This document shows, piece after piece, positions 48,887 through 59,282 of a DNA stretch of 64,000 nucleotides. How positions within the stretch are numbered: position 1 is the first letter of the stretch; the number at the start of each line of letters is the position of its first letter. The position numbers and the translations under genes were made by a program. Source of the DNA: Lentisphaerae bacterium WC36 (GTDB taxonomy: Bacteria; Verrucomicrobiota; Lentisphaeria; Victivallales; SZUA-371); the NCBI GenBank assembly GCA_020683205.1, contig CP085689.1, forward strand, positions 2,536,230 through 2,600,229, written 5' to 3'. The notes under the pieces are model-generated. The model made no database searches, had not been told where the DNA came from, and saw nothing but the letters and a program-made list of their open reading frames with translations.

Positions 48887-49666
48887 CTATAATTTCATGA
48901 TTCCTTCAGAAATTCTCTGACACTCTTTAACAATCATTTTTACTTCGGCATCAGACTCAAGAACTTTTTGTTCCAGCCGTTCTAAAGTACCATTCAAAAC
49001 TCTTAACTGATCATGGCAATCGCTGCGATAACTTAGCAATACATCTTTACTTTTATTCTTCTCAAAATAATGACGCAAAACAATCCCAATACGACTTCCA
49101 AGAGTTTCAAGGCAGTTAGAAGCCAACTGGTTTGCTTCTTCTCCAACTTTAACTCCAATAAAAATAAAACCAAAAATTGTTCCACATTCTTCAATAGGAG
49201 AAAATCCAATTTTGCCCAAATTTTCCGTAACAAGTAGATCGTTAACTTTACTTTTTTCTGATTGAGTATTACTTAACAATTTATTCCAATCAACTAAATT
49301 ACTTTCGGTTTCAACGGCTTCTTGCCATTGATTAATTAAATCTTCATCCAGCTCTTCATTATAACCGCGCGAAAATATTTCTAATTTTCCATCCTCATCA
49401 ACAATACATAATGAAACCACGCTAAATCTAAAAGATTGTAACAATACAAATAGTTTATCAATATAAGCTTCAGGGTTACTTGATTTAGTATTGAGCACTT
49501 CACAAATTTCACCGTAGTTAAAAATCTGCTCTTTAATTTCATTAAGCTCGCTACTAATTAACTCTTTAACATCAACATATTGAGCAACTTTTATATGTTT
49601 AGAATCAACATATCTACTTTCAGCATCATCTTGTTTTGAATTGTTCTTGTTTTTTCTGAAAAACAT
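48887..49666 (-). CDS. GAF-like sensor-type protein, unknown function
   Basis: 259 residues, soluble and acidic, basic first 15 residues (MFFRKNKNNSKQDD). Residues about 55-200 resemble a GAF domain (LFVLLQSFRFSVVSLCIVDEDGKLEIFSRGYN, then IEECGTIFGFIFIGVK), followed by a helical, coiled-coil C-terminus (LNGTLERLEQKVLESD). No catalytic or kinase motif. Between the TPR-like protein and ffh. Confidence 0.6.
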   Translation of the reverse strand: MFFRKNKNNSKQDDAESRYVDSKHIKVAQYVDVKELISSELNEIKEQIFNYGEICEVLNTKSSNPEAYIDKLFVLLQSFRFSVVSLCIVDEDGKLEIFSRGYNEELDEDLINQWQEAVETESNLVDWNKLLSNTQSEKSKVNDLLVTENLGKIGFSPIEECGTIFGFIFIGVKVGEEANQLASNCLETLGSRIGIVLRHYFEKNKSKDVLLSYRSDCHDQLRVLNGTLERLEQKVLESDAEVKMIVKECQRISEGIMKL

Positions 49667-49734
49667 AAATCTTCTCTACATTATTTTTAAGTTATAATAA
49701 TTCTAATCTAACACAGTCCTTTATGGTATAGTGA

Positions 49735-51156
49735 TTATTTTTTTCTTTTCTTACGTTTTTTCTTTTTCGATGGTGTAAAGTTGCTACCAGATTTCGAACG
49801 CATCATTGAATTCATTGCCATAGGGCTATTCATTGCCGCAGCATTAGCAGGCATTCCGCCACCCATTTTACTGAAAAGACCAGTTTTTTTAATCATTTTT
49901 TTCATTTGATTAAATTGGTTCACCAATTGAGCAACCTGATCAACCGAAGTCCCACTACCTTTAGCAATACGTTTTTTACGTGAAAAATCAATAATTGTTG
50001 GCTCTTCGCGTTCTTTTTTGGTCATTGAACAAATAATCGCTTCCATTCGAGAAAACTGCTTATCGTCAATTTTAATCATATTTTTAAGCTGCTTACCACC
50101 AGGTAAAAATTTTAAAATTCCTTCAAGCCCGCCAAGCTTTTGCATTTGACGTAACTGGCTCAAAAAATCGTTAAAGTCAAAATTATTTTTCTTTAACTTT
50201 TGTTGCATTTTTTCAGCTTCTTTTTCATCAATTTCAGCTGCAGCTTTTTCAACAAGAGAAACAACATCGCCCATGCCTAAAATTCGTGAAGCCATTCTTT
50301 CTGGATAAAATACATCAAAATCTTCAATCTTTTCGCCAAGACCTACATATTTGATTGGACAAGAAGTTACTTTTCTAATTGATAACGCCGCACCACCACG
50401 CGCATCACCATCAAGTTTTGTTAAAACAACCCCTGTTAAACCCAATGCCTTATGGAAGTGATCTGCAACCGAAACCGCTTCTTGACCAAGTGCTGCATCA
50501 GCAACTAACAATATTTCACTTGCCATAGTCGCTTGACTAGTTAATGCCAACTCTTGAACCATAACATCATCAATCTGTAAACGCCCTGCAGTATCGACAA
50601 TTACACAGTCATAATTTTCTAACTGTGCTTTTTGCATTGCTGTGCGTGCTAAATTTGGCACATTATTTTCAGAGCGATTTGAGAAAACATCAACACCTAT
50701 CTGCTTACCCAAAAATTCCAGCTGGTCAATTGCAGCGGGACGGTATACGTCAGCGGCAACTAATAAAACTTTCTTTTTATCCTGTTTTAACCTAGCCGCT
50801 AATTTTGCCGACGAAGTAGTTTTTCCACTTCCGTGCAAACCAACCATCATAATTACAGCAGGCTTACTGCTTAAATTTAATGCCGCTTTTTCCGACCCCA
50901 TTAACTCTGTTAAGTGATCGTTAACAATTTTTATAACCTGTTGTCCAGGTGTAACACTACGTAACACATCTTGCCCAAGAATATCTTCTTTAATCGAATC
51001 AATAAATTCTTTAACAATTGAGATATTAACATCTGCTTCTAGTAATGCTAAACGAATTTCTCTCAGCGCTTCGCCGATATTTGCTTCTGTTAAACGCGCC
51101 TGTCCACGTAGAGATTTAAATGCGTCATGAAATCTGTCACTTAGACTATCAAACAT
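49735..51156 (-). CDS. ffh: Signal recognition particle protein Ffh (SRP54)
   Basis: GTPase that binds signal sequences and 4.5S RNA and delivers ribosomes to FtsY. 473 residues. N domain at 1-90, G domain with Walker A GLHGSGKTTSSAKLA, DTAGRLQ and TKLDGDARGG; M domain (Met/Gln rich) about 300-430 with RIAKGSGTSVDQVAQLVNQF for RNA binding. The C-terminus ends in a Lys/Arg-rich tail (KKKKRKKRKK), longer than usual. Start fits the MFDSLSDRF opening. Confidence 0.97.
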   Translation of the reverse strand: MFDSLSDRFHDAFKSLRGQARLTEANIGEALREIRLALLEADVNISIVKEFIDSIKEDILGQDVLRSVTPGQQVIKIVNDHLTELMGSEKAALNLSSKPAVIMMVGLHGSGKTTSSAKLAARLKQDKKKVLLVAADVYRPAAIDQLEFLGKQIGVDVFSNRSENNVPNLARTAMQKAQLENYDCVIVDTAGRLQIDDVMVQELALTSQATMASEILLVADAALGQEAVSVADHFHKALGLTGVVLTKLDGDARGGAALSIRKVTSCPIKYVGLGEKIEDFDVFYPERMASRILGMGDVVSLVEKAAAEIDEKEAEKMQQKLKKNNFDFNDFLSQLRQMQKLGGLEGILKFLPGGKQLKNMIKIDDKQFSRMEAIICSMTKKEREEPTIIDFSRKKRIAKGSGTSVDQVAQLVNQFNQMKKMIKKTGLFSKMGGGMPANAAAMNSPMAMNSMMRSKSGSNFTPSKKKKRKKRKK

Positions 51157-51375
51157 AAATCTACGAACCTCATTATTTTATTACATTATTTATATTTAAA
51201 AATCAATAGTTCAATTTTTAATTGCTTTCTTTTGTTGAATTTCACAAAATCTATAGTAAGTTAAAATTTTGTGAAGTGTTAAATAGTCAATCTTTTAATG
51301 TACTATTTTGTTCTAATATAACACAATAAAAACAACCTGCAAAATGTAAAACCGAATTAAAGGATAAAAAATAAA

Positions 51376-53043
51376 ATGCGTAGTGATATTATTAAGAAAG
51401 GCACAGAACGTGCTCCACATCGTTCATTATTTAGAGCAACGGGCTTGCAAACTGAAGACTTTGCTAAACCATTTATTGGCGTATGCAACTCATATACAAA
51501 TATTGTTCCTGGTCATTGCCACTTAAAAGAAGTTGGTGAAATTATTTGCGACGAGATTCGCAAAGCTGGCGGAGTACCATTGGAATTTAATACTATGGCA
51601 ATTTGCGATGGTATCGCAATGGGGCACAGTGGAATGAGATATTCATTACCAAGCCGTGAAATTATTGCTGACACAGTTGAATCTATGGGTAGCGCACATC
51701 CTTTTGATGCAATGATCTGTATTCCAAACTGCGATAAAATTGTTCCTGGGATGCTAATGGGTGCAATGCGTTTGGATATTCCAACAATTTTTGCTTCTGG
51801 TGGTCCAATGGCTGCTGGTAAGCCTAAAAAAGATGGCAATGCAAGCGACTTGATTTCTGTATTTGAAGGTATTGCAGAATTAAAAGTTGGCTCAATTGAT
51901 GAAAAAGAGCTTGAAACTCTTGAAGAAATTAGCTGTCCTGGTTGTGGCTCCTGTTCTGGTATGTTTACAGCAAATAGTATGAATTGCTTATGTGAAGCTT
52001 TAGGTATTGCTTTACCAGGGAATGGAACAATTTTAGCAGAAAGTAAAGATCGTATTGCTTTATGGAAAGCAGCGGCTCGTCAAATCGTAAAGATGGCATT
52101 AACAGGTACTCCAACTGCTCGCGAATTAGCAACTGAAGAAGCGTTTTTTAATGCTTTAACTCTTGATGTAGCAATGGGTGGTAGTACAAACACTGTTCTT
52201 CATACATTAGCAATTGCTAATGAAGCAGGGATTCAATTAGATTTGAAAAAATTTGATGCAATTAGTAAAAAAACGCCAAATATTTGTAAAGTTTCACCTT
52301 CAAGTGAATACCACATGGAAGATGTTCATGCCGCAGGTGGTATCAGTGGAATTATGAAAGAAGTTAGCAATATTCCAGGCGCTATCAATACAAAGTGTAA
52401 GACAGTATTAGGTACAATTCAAGATTACCTAGACGTTGCTGGTGAAATTGATAATGTTGTTATCAGAAAAGTTGAAAACGCATATAGCAAAGAAGGTGGT
52501 TTGGCAATATTATTCGGTAATTTAGCTGAAAATGGTTGCGTAGTTAAAACCGCTGGAGTTGCTCCATCAATGCTTGAACACCGTGGACCTGCTGTAATTT
52601 TTGAAAGCCAAGACGAAGCATGTGAAGGTATTTTAGCTGGTAAGGTTAAAGCTGGCGACGTAGTAGTTATCCGTTACGAAGGTCCAAAAGGCGGACCAGG
52701 CATGCAGGAAATGTTAGCGCCAACAAGTTATATTATGGGACGAGGTTTAGGTGAAAGCGTTGCATTAATTACTGATGGTCGTTTCAGTGGTGGTACTCGT
52801 GGAGCTTGTATTGGTCACGTTAGCCCAGAAGCTGCGGCTGGTGGTATTATCGGTTTAGTCGAAGAAGGTGATATAATCAACATTGATATTCCAAACCGTA
52901 TTATGGAACTTGAAGTTAGTGATGAAGTTTTAGCTGAGCGTCGCAAAAATTGGGTTGCACCTGCACCAAAAATCACTAAAGGCTGGTTAGGTCGTTATGC
53001 AAAATTAGCAACAAGTGCTGATACTGGAGCTATTTTAAAGTAG
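51376..53043 (+). CDS. ilvD: Dihydroxy-acid dehydratase
   Basis: Dehydrates 2,3-dihydroxyisovalerate and its methyl homologue in valine/isoleucine synthesis. 555 residues. Iron-sulfur ligands lie in [10 protein letters not shown] and [26 protein letters not shown] and the [21 protein letters not shown] substrate block are present. An AAAGGAT box precedes the ATG. A terminator follows, so monocistronic; the remaining ilv genes are not in the window. Confidence 0.97.
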   Translation: MRSDIIKKGTERAPHRSLFRATGLQTEDFAKPFIGVCNSYTNIVPGHCHLKEVGEIICDEIRKAGGVPLEFNTMAICDGIAMGHSGMRYSLPSREIIADTVESMGSAHPFDAMICIPNCDKIVPGMLMGAMRLDIPTIFASGGPMAAGKPKKDGNASDLISVFEGIAELKVGSIDEKELETLEEISCPGCGSCSGMFTANSMNCLCEALGIALPGNGTILAESKDRIALWKAAARQIVKMALTGTPTARELATEEAFFNALTLDVAMGGSTNTVLHTLAIANEAGIQLDLKKFDAISKKTPNICKVSPSSEYHMEDVHAAGGISGIMKEVSNIPGAINTKCKTVLGTIQDYLDVAGEIDNVVIRKVENAYSKEGGLAILFGNLAENGCVVKTAGVAPSMLEHRGPAVIFESQDEACEGILAGKVKAGDVVVIRYEGPKGGPGMQEMLAPTSYIMGRGLGESVALITDGRFSGGTRGACIGHVSPEAAAGGIIGLVEEGDIINIDIPNRIMELEVSDEVLAERRKNWVAPAPKITKGWLGRYAKLATSADTGAILK

Positions 53044-53099
53044 CAGCATTTTTAAAATTTTTAGGTATTTCTAATAATTAATTAGAAAAATCAATATTA

Positions 53100-53134
53100 A
53101 GCAGTATTAATTTTTTATTAGTACTGCTTTTTTT
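53100..53134 (+). terminator. Intrinsic terminator of ilvD
   Basis: AGCAGTA/TACTGCT stem with a T-rich loop and partial extra pairing (TTAAT/ATTAG), then seven T residues, 57 bases past the ilvD stop. Confidence 0.8.
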
Positions 53135-53149
53135 ACAAGGAGAATTTAA

Positions 53150-55276
53150 ATGAAAAAGAAAAATGTAATTTTAATTTCATTAGGGGCAACACTATGGTTG
53201 GCATTATCGATAACAATTGTAGTTATACAGGTTAAAGAATTTAAGAAAAACTTTAAAAGAGAATTTAAAAAACGAATCGCTGAAATTGGACAGCAACACT
53301 CACAAAATCAAATAAAATTTGAACAAAATATTCAAGAGCAACCTAAAATTGTTTTTCCTAAACAAAAAAATATTGTAACTCAAGAAGATTTTCTAAATAG
53401 AGCATCTTTACCTTTTTTTAGAAAATGGCTGGGAAAAACTCCTGAATATAAACAACATCCACTATTTGATTTATACTGCAAACATCTTTCAATAACACTG
53501 TCAACTGAAGAATATGATTACGCTGTAAAAAAATCTCAAGAACTCTTAAAAAAGAACCCTGACGATATCATTAGTTTTTTAGTAGCATGGTCAACTGGCG
53601 GCGTAGAAAAAACTGATGAAGAATGGGCAAATGAATTTAAACGATTAGAAGAAAAAGCTAAAAATTATATCGATAAATTTTTCATCGCACGTGGGTACTA
53701 TTATGCTACTAATAAAAACTTTAATCAAGGTTTAATCTTTAAAACTAATTATATACTTTTTGATCTCGCAAAAAATGAAAAACTCAGTAAATATGACCAA
53801 CAAACTTTATTTCGCTATTTAGGAAATTATGATAATTATCATAGAGCTTACTTGAACAAAACACTCGCAATAAATTCACAAAATAGTTGGCTAAAAAATA
53901 CGCTGTTAGGTGAACTGTATATTGATATTGCTTGGGACAAACGTGGTAGTGGTTGGGCGTCAACAGTCTCTGAAAAAGGATGGGATGGTTTTAAAAAATA
54001 TATTTCGATAGCTCGCGAACATCTTGAAAAAGCCTATCAAGAATATCCAGATTTACCAGAAGCTCCTAACAGATTAATATCTGTAGCTATGGCTGATAGT
54101 GAAGATAGTGAAATAATCTGGTTCAATCGCTCAATTGCGGCACAAATTGACTATAAAAAAAGTTATAGTAAATTGAGCTGGGCATTGCGTCCTCGTTGGT
54201 GTGGATCTATACAAAAATTAAAAGAATTTGCAAACGCCTGTGTTGAAAGCAATATTGATAACCGTGTCCCATATAGGTCAGCTCTAAAAATTTATAAAAA
54301 TATTGCAGAAGAATTATCTAACGACAAATGGCAAAAAATTTACCGTGAAAAAGATGTTGCTAATAATATTGAAAAAATTTTAACAAAACTTCATAAAATT
54401 GATACTGAAAAAAAGGCCCCAGCAGACAAGTGGTATACATTTCGAAAAATTTGGATTTTATTCTATCAAGGGAAATACACTGAAGCACAAAAATTGATGA
54501 ATAGTTGTGATATAAAAGATTTTAAGGAAGAAAATGAAACTATGTATTCAAGCTCTATTTTTGTTGAGTGGATCAATGTTTATGATGAACTAACAGGCAT
54601 GGGCAATTTAACTGCTGAAATGGAAAAAGTTGATAGTTTATATATGAAAGATAAAGAATTAGCTATTGACGAACTACATCAGTTATTAGAAAAAAAGAAT
54701 TTAACTAAAACTCAGCAGTTGTATTTATGTAAAAAAATTTGTGAAATGAAGTCGATATATGGAGTCGATGATAGTCGTTTTGAATGCCATCTTTTAATAG
54801 CAATAGAGAGTAATGATTATCAATTAGCTCAAAAGATGCTTGATCTCGGCTATAATATTAATTATAAAAATAGCATAGGAAGAACTGCACTTTTTTATTC
54901 AGCGACACGCAATAAAAATTTAACAGCAGTCAAATTTTTAGTTAACAAAGGAGCAGATCTCGAAACAAAAGATAAATGGGGTTACACAGCATTATTTTTT
55001 GCAGCAAGGTACAAAAATAACGGAAAAATAATAAAATACCTAATAAAATCTGGTGCAGATATTGAAACAAGAAGTAATTTGCATTATACACCTTTAATGT
55101 TTGCTATCGAAAGAAAAAAAATAAACAATGTTAAAACTTTAGTCGAAGCTGGAGCAAAAATCAATATTCAATGCCGTACCCATACAATGTGGAAATGCGT
55201 GAGACATACCAAAAATCAACAAATTATTGATTACATGTTATCACACGGATTAGAGAAAAAATTAAGTTTAAATTAG
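53150..55276 (+). CDS. Membrane-anchored ankyrin-repeat protein
   Basis: 708 residues. A single N-terminal hydrophobic segment (about 6-25) anchors it; the following KEFKKNFKREFKKRIAEI is strongly basic. The middle (about 75-540) is helical, possibly TPR-like (HPLFDLYCKHLSITLSTEEYDYAVKKSQELLKKNPDD). The last 150 residues hold about four ankyrin repeats (GRTALFYSATRNKNLTAVKFLVNKGADLE, GYTALFFAARYKNNGKIIKYLIKSGADIE). AAGGAGAA precedes the ATG by eight bases. Ankyrins bind protein; partner unknown. Confidence 0.8.
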   Translation: MKKKNVILISLGATLWLALSITIVVIQVKEFKKNFKREFKKRIAEIGQQHSQNQIKFEQNIQEQPKIVFPKQKNIVTQEDFLNRASLPFFRKWLGKTPEYKQHPLFDLYCKHLSITLSTEEYDYAVKKSQELLKKNPDDIISFLVAWSTGGVEKTDEEWANEFKRLEEKAKNYIDKFFIARGYYYATNKNFNQGLIFKTNYILFDLAKNEKLSKYDQQTLFRYLGNYDNYHRAYLNKTLAINSQNSWLKNTLLGELYIDIAWDKRGSGWASTVSEKGWDGFKKYISIAREHLEKAYQEYPDLPEAPNRLISVAMADSEDSEIIWFNRSIAAQIDYKKSYSKLSWALRPRWCGSIQKLKEFANACVESNIDNRVPYRSALKIYKNIAEELSNDKWQKIYREKDVANNIEKILTKLHKIDTEKKAPADKWYTFRKIWILFYQGKYTEAQKLMNSCDIKDFKEENETMYSSSIFVEWINVYDELTGMGNLTAEMEKVDSLYMKDKELAIDELHQLLEKKNLTKTQQLYLCKKICEMKSIYGVDDSRFECHLLIAIESNDYQLAQKMLDLGYNINYKNSIGRTALFYSATRNKNLTAVKFLVNKGADLETKDKWGYTALFFAARYKNNGKIIKYLIKSGADIETRSNLHYTPLMFAIERKKINNVKTLVEAGAKINIQCRTHTMWKCVRHTKNQQIIDYMLSHGLEKKLSLN

Positions 55277-55447
55277 TATATAATTAAATATTTATCAAAT
55301 TAATACTTTTTTTTATTCGTATTATGATTGTAAAATTTATTTTTAGAATTTATTTTAATTAAAGAATAATTATAAAAAAAATTATAAGATGATTTTTTTA
55401 TTACCTTAAAAAACAGAAAAAGTAGTAAAAAATTGGAGAATTAAAAC

Positions 55448-56812
55448 ATGATGTGGAAAAAATATTGTACGACAGCATTTGCAACAGCAACAATGCTTGC
55501 AGGTACTCAAATTGTGGCTTCTGAACTTAAAAAAACAGAAACAACTGATGAAAAGATTTTTGCTGAAACAATCAAAAATGTTGATACTGGCGGAAAAATG
55601 TTACAGTATTATAATACTCAACAACTTGGCAATCAAATTCGCCAAATGGTTGCTTTACTTAAAAATATTGCAAAAATGGATCCAACAACCAATAGTTCTC
55701 CAATGCTGCAGATCAAAATGCAAATTGCATTTCAAGTTCTTGATGAGTTAATTGAAGCTTCAGGAGTGGAGTGTTTTAAAAGTTATGCGGTGAGCGAAAA
55801 ATTAGCAGAAGATGGTATGTACATTACCAAAACATTTGCCTATACTGACAATGATCCTCAAGGTTTAATCTTTAAAATTGCTGAAAAAAATCGTCCTTTC
55901 AACAAATTAAAAAATATTCCTAAAAGTAGCAATTTAGCAATTGGAGCTCAAGTTGACGCCTTTAATATTTATCAAGCAATTAAAGCTGAAGCAAAGAAAA
56001 ATGCTGATAAAGACATTGCTGCAATGCCTATGAAACTTGAAAATGAATTCTACCAAAATACTGGTAAATACTTAATTGATATTTTAAAGAGCGCAAGTGG
56101 TGAATACCAACTAATTGTTAAAGTTAAATTCGTTGAGAAACAACCAACAGCTCAGGTAGTTTTTAGAATCCCTAATAATAATAACTTTCTAGGTGAATTT
56201 CTTGAAACTAATCTAGATATGGCAATGAAGTCAAATAAAGCAATTTATAAGGAAAAAGATCATCACTACAAATTAATTAAGGATGCAACTATGCCTGACT
56301 GGTTGAATCCACGTTTGGTTATAACTAAAGACGAAATTGTTTTCACGACTGATACAGCATTTTTAGCTGAATGTATGAATAATAAAGATACAGAATATGC
56401 TCAGAAAATTATTGATGGTTTAAATATTGATAAGCAAGATGGTGGTCTAAGTTATGTGATTGCCCACTTTGATAAAAAAGTTTTAAATGACGTAAAGGCT
56501 CTTTTGCCTCCACAAATCACCCAAATGTTTAATGCAGAACTTGATAAATTCTCTGAATTAAAATTCTATAGTCTTGATTACCGATTAAAAAATGGTTTCA
56601 AATCAGTGGTGAAATGTAACTATGAATTAGGACAATTCCAAAGTTACGCTGCTATGCAATTGCCTATTATGGCTGGAGTTTTACTCCCTGCTTTAAATGC
56701 GGCACAAATGAAAGCAATGCAAATTAATCAAGCTGCTCAGATGAAAATGCAAAACGGCAACGACTTCAAGATAAAGTTTACACCAATACCTGTAGAGAAA
56801 AAAGCTAAGTAG
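55448..56812 (+). CDS. Exported protein of unknown function
   Basis: 454 residues with a signal peptide (about 1-25: MMWKKYC then a hydrophobic core, cleavage near VAS). The mature protein is mixed helix/strand with no motif I know. A TTGGAGAA precedes the ATG. Composition is typical of the window, so no sign of transfer. The C-terminal 60 residues (LPIMAGVLLPALNAAQMKAMQIN) are hydrophobic and Met/Ala-rich. It may be a structural periplasmic protein; not provable. Confidence 0.7.
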   Translation: MMWKKYCTTAFATATMLAGTQIVASELKKTETTDEKIFAETIKNVDTGGKMLQYYNTQQLGNQIRQMVALLKNIAKMDPTTNSSPMLQIKMQIAFQVLDELIEASGVECFKSYAVSEKLAEDGMYITKTFAYTDNDPQGLIFKIAEKNRPFNKLKNIPKSSNLAIGAQVDAFNIYQAIKAEAKKNADKDIAAMPMKLENEFYQNTGKYLIDILKSASGEYQLIVKVKFVEKQPTAQVVFRIPNNNNFLGEFLETNLDMAMKSNKAIYKEKDHHYKLIKDATMPDWLNPRLVITKDEIVFTTDTAFLAECMNNKDTEYAQKIIDGLNIDKQDGGLSYVIAHFDKKVLNDVKALLPPQITQMFNAELDKFSELKFYSLDYRLKNGFKSVVKCNYELGQFQSYAAMQLPIMAGVLLPALNAAQMKAMQINQAAQMKMQNGNDFKIKFTPIPVEKKAK

Positions 56813-56840
56813 CCTATATTAATCAATATTTATATAAAAA

Positions 56841-56880
56841 AATGATACTGAGAATTAAAATTTTTCAGTATCATTTTTTT
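56841..56880. terminator. Bidirectional terminator before the MATE gene
   Basis: AATGATACTGA/TTCAGTATCATT, about 11-bp stem, T-runs on both strands; terminates the exported-protein gene and the converging MATE gene. Confidence 0.85.
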
Positions 56881-58249
56881 AAGTCAATTCCTTAGAACGC
56901 TTTTTCCATACGAAACATAAAATTATAATAGCACAAGAAAAAGTTATGACTTCAGATATTGGCATAGCAATATAAACACCCGTAAGGTTCAATGAAGCAA
57001 TTTTAGGCAAATAAGTCAAAAGTGTTATAGGCAAAATAAAACCACGTAAAATTGCTACAATCAACGATGCTGCAGGCAAATGTAACCCTGTAAAAAAAGT
57101 CGCTAATACAATATTCACTCCGCACAATAAAAATCCCCATTTATATATTGCTATAAAATCAAGAGTTAATTTGATTACTTCATTTGCTGTTACTTGATTC
57201 TTATCAATAAACATCAAAATAAAATTTTCAGAAGCAAAGCTCAAAACACTTACCATCATAATACCGACCAAAAAAACAAATGCAACGGTACATAATAAAA
57301 ACTGAATAACCCTCTTTTTATTTTTAGCTCCATAATTTGCACTAACTAAAGGACCCAAATTGTCACTCACTCCATAACTAATCATCATTACAATAAATGA
57401 CAAATATCCAACAATTGTGAATGCGGCAACACCATTCTCACCGACCATTTGCATTAAAGTGCGATTATAAAGTAAAATAATTACTCCCGTAGACATTTCA
57501 CTAAATAATTCGCTAGAGCCATTATATGCTGCTAAAGCAACCTCTTTTAGAGAGCCGATATTTTTGGTAAAGCGTAGATTATTTTTTTTCAAAAAGAAGT
57601 GACCACATAGTATTAATAAAGCAACAACTTGTGACGCTCCAGTTGCATAAGCGGCTCCAACAACTCCCATTTCATATTTTGCTATTAGTAGGTAATCTAA
57701 AAAAATATTTATTCCCACTCCAAACATTGGAGCAATCCCTGCCAGCATAACATTACCATCAGCACGTATAAAACTTGATAAAGTAATCCCAATCATAAAA
57801 GCAGGGACAAATGCTAACAAAACATTAAAATAAGATTGTGAATATTGTAATACATTATTATTAACGCCAAGAATTTTCATAACTGAGTCATTAAAAATAA
57901 ATCCTCCAGCCACAAAAATAACGCTAAAGAAAATCATAGTAAAAATAACTTTCGTAAAAATTGCATCTGCCTTAGTAATATCATTTTCTCCAATATATTT
58001 GGCATAACGCACGACACCTCCCACACAAAAAACAATTGATATTGCCATAAAAACCGAATAAACTGGGAAAACTAAATTTGTTGCTGCTAGTTGCTGAGTT
58101 CCACAATATTGACCTATAAAAATCCCATCTACAACCCCAGCCGAAGACTGCGCTAACAACGCCAAAACCCAAGGTAAACTATAAAGGAAAAAAGTCGGAA
58201 CAACTTTTCCCCGCACCATGATATTACTACTGATTGAGCTTTCACTCAT
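56879..58249 (-). CDS. MATE-family efflux transporter
   Basis: About 456 residues from the ATG at 58249, which has GGAG nine bases upstream; the frame is open 20 codons further but without MATE similarity. Twelve hydrophobic segments. The MATE N-domain signature is IMVRGKVVPTFFLYSLPWVLALLAQSSAGVVDGIFIGQ, with later VLALIL..YGVSDNLGPLVSANYGAK in the C lobe. Exports cationic drugs or organic compounds by sodium or proton antiport in the inner membrane. Substrate unknown. Confidence 0.92.
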   Translation of the reverse strand: MSESSISSNIMVRGKVVPTFFLYSLPWVLALLAQSSAGVVDGIFIGQYCGTQQLAATNLVFPVYSVFMAISIVFCVGGVVRYAKYIGENDITKADAIFTKVIFTMIFFSVIFVAGGFIFNDSVMKILGVNNNVLQYSQSYFNVLLAFVPAFMIGITLSSFIRADGNVMLAGIAPMFGVGINIFLDYLLIAKYEMGVVGAAYATGASQVVALLILCGHFFLKKNNLRFTKNIGSLKEVALAAYNGSSELFSEMSTGVIILLYNRTLMQMVGENGVAAFTIVGYLSFIVMMISYGVSDNLGPLVSANYGAKNKKRVIQFLLCTVAFVFLVGIMMVSVLSFASENFILMFIDKNQVTANEVIKLTLDFIAIYKWGFLLCGVNIVLATFFTGLHLPAASLIVAILRGFILPITLLTYLPKIASLNLTGVYIAMPISEVITFSCAIIILCFVWKKRSKELT

Positions 58250-58368
58250 ATTTCTAACTCCAAATAAAAAACTTTTAAAAACCATATTATACTCATGCTT
58301 AGTTGACAAAAACTCAGAATAAGTTACGATTTTTAAAAGTTTCTCGATAAAAAAATTTTATTAATTAA

Positions 58369-59220
58369 CTACTCATAAATCACTTCACCAAATTTTGGTA
58401 ACACAAATGCCGCTTGGTGAACTTCAGTAGTATAATATTTTAATTGCTTAGCAGTTTCCTCATCAGGTGTTCGACATGGCTTTCTAACATCATATTTTAA
58501 TGATCCGAGCCCAGTCCCAATATTTCCACCTGGATATGTAGGAATAAAAATTGCTGCATATCCAAAAATAGGAAATAGTTGCCTAAAAATTGTCATTATA
58601 CTTTTAACAACATCTGTGTGTAAGAAGAAAGACTCTGCCTGATTAGCAATAATTCCATCACATTTAAGAGCTGTTTTCATCGTTGAATAAAACTCTTTAG
58701 TAAATAATGCCTCTCCTGGTCCAATTGGATCTGATGAGTCAACAATAATCACATCATAAAACTTTTGACGCTCCTTGATAAATTCACTACCATCGGCAAT
58801 ATTAATAGTTACACGTTCATCTTCAAAACCAATTGCTGTTGAAGGAATAAATTCACGAGCTACATTTATAACTTCCTCATCAATTTCACAAATATCAATA
58901 TTTTTTACACATTTGTGCTTCGCTACTTCACGTAAAATACCACCATCTCCGCCACCAATTACAAGCACATTTTCTGGATTTGGATGACTAAATAATGGCA
59001 CATGCGTCATCATCTCTTGATAAGCAAATTCATCTTGTTCAGTTAATTGGATAATATCATCAAGAACCAACATTTTACCAAAATTTTCAGTTTCATAAAG
59101 ATCTATTTTTTGGAATTTACTTTGCTTATTCACCAGATGTTTTTTATACTTTAAAGACAAAGCTATCCCCGGCCACATATCACACAATTCTGAAAACCAT
59201 CCTGATAAAATTTTTGTCAT
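58369..59220 (-). CDS. speE: Spermidine synthase
   Basis: Transfers aminopropyl from decarboxylated AdoMet to putrescine. 283 residues. The dcAdoMet-binding motif is VLVIGGGDGGILREV, followed by VTINIADGSEFI and DVIIVDSSDPIGPGEALF, with the catalytic Asp in DSSDP. Located 62 bases after speD on the same strand, so it forms a polyamine unit. Confidence 0.96.
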   Translation of the reverse strand: MTKILSGWFSELCDMWPGIALSLKYKKHLVNKQSKFQKIDLYETENFGKMLVLDDIIQLTEQDEFAYQEMMTHVPLFSHPNPENVLVIGGGDGGILREVAKHKCVKNIDICEIDEEVINVAREFIPSTAIGFEDERVTINIADGSEFIKERQKFYDVIIVDSSDPIGPGEALFTKEFYSTMKTALKCDGIIANQAESFFLHTDVVKSIMTIFRQLFPIFGYAAIFIPTYPGGNIGTGLGSLKYDVRKPCRTPDEETAKQLKYYTTEVHQAAFVLPKFGEVIYE

Positions 59221-59282
59221 AATATTTCCTATCTATTTTTTATTGTTAATAGTTTAAGGTTATTTTTCTACTTCAATTAAAA

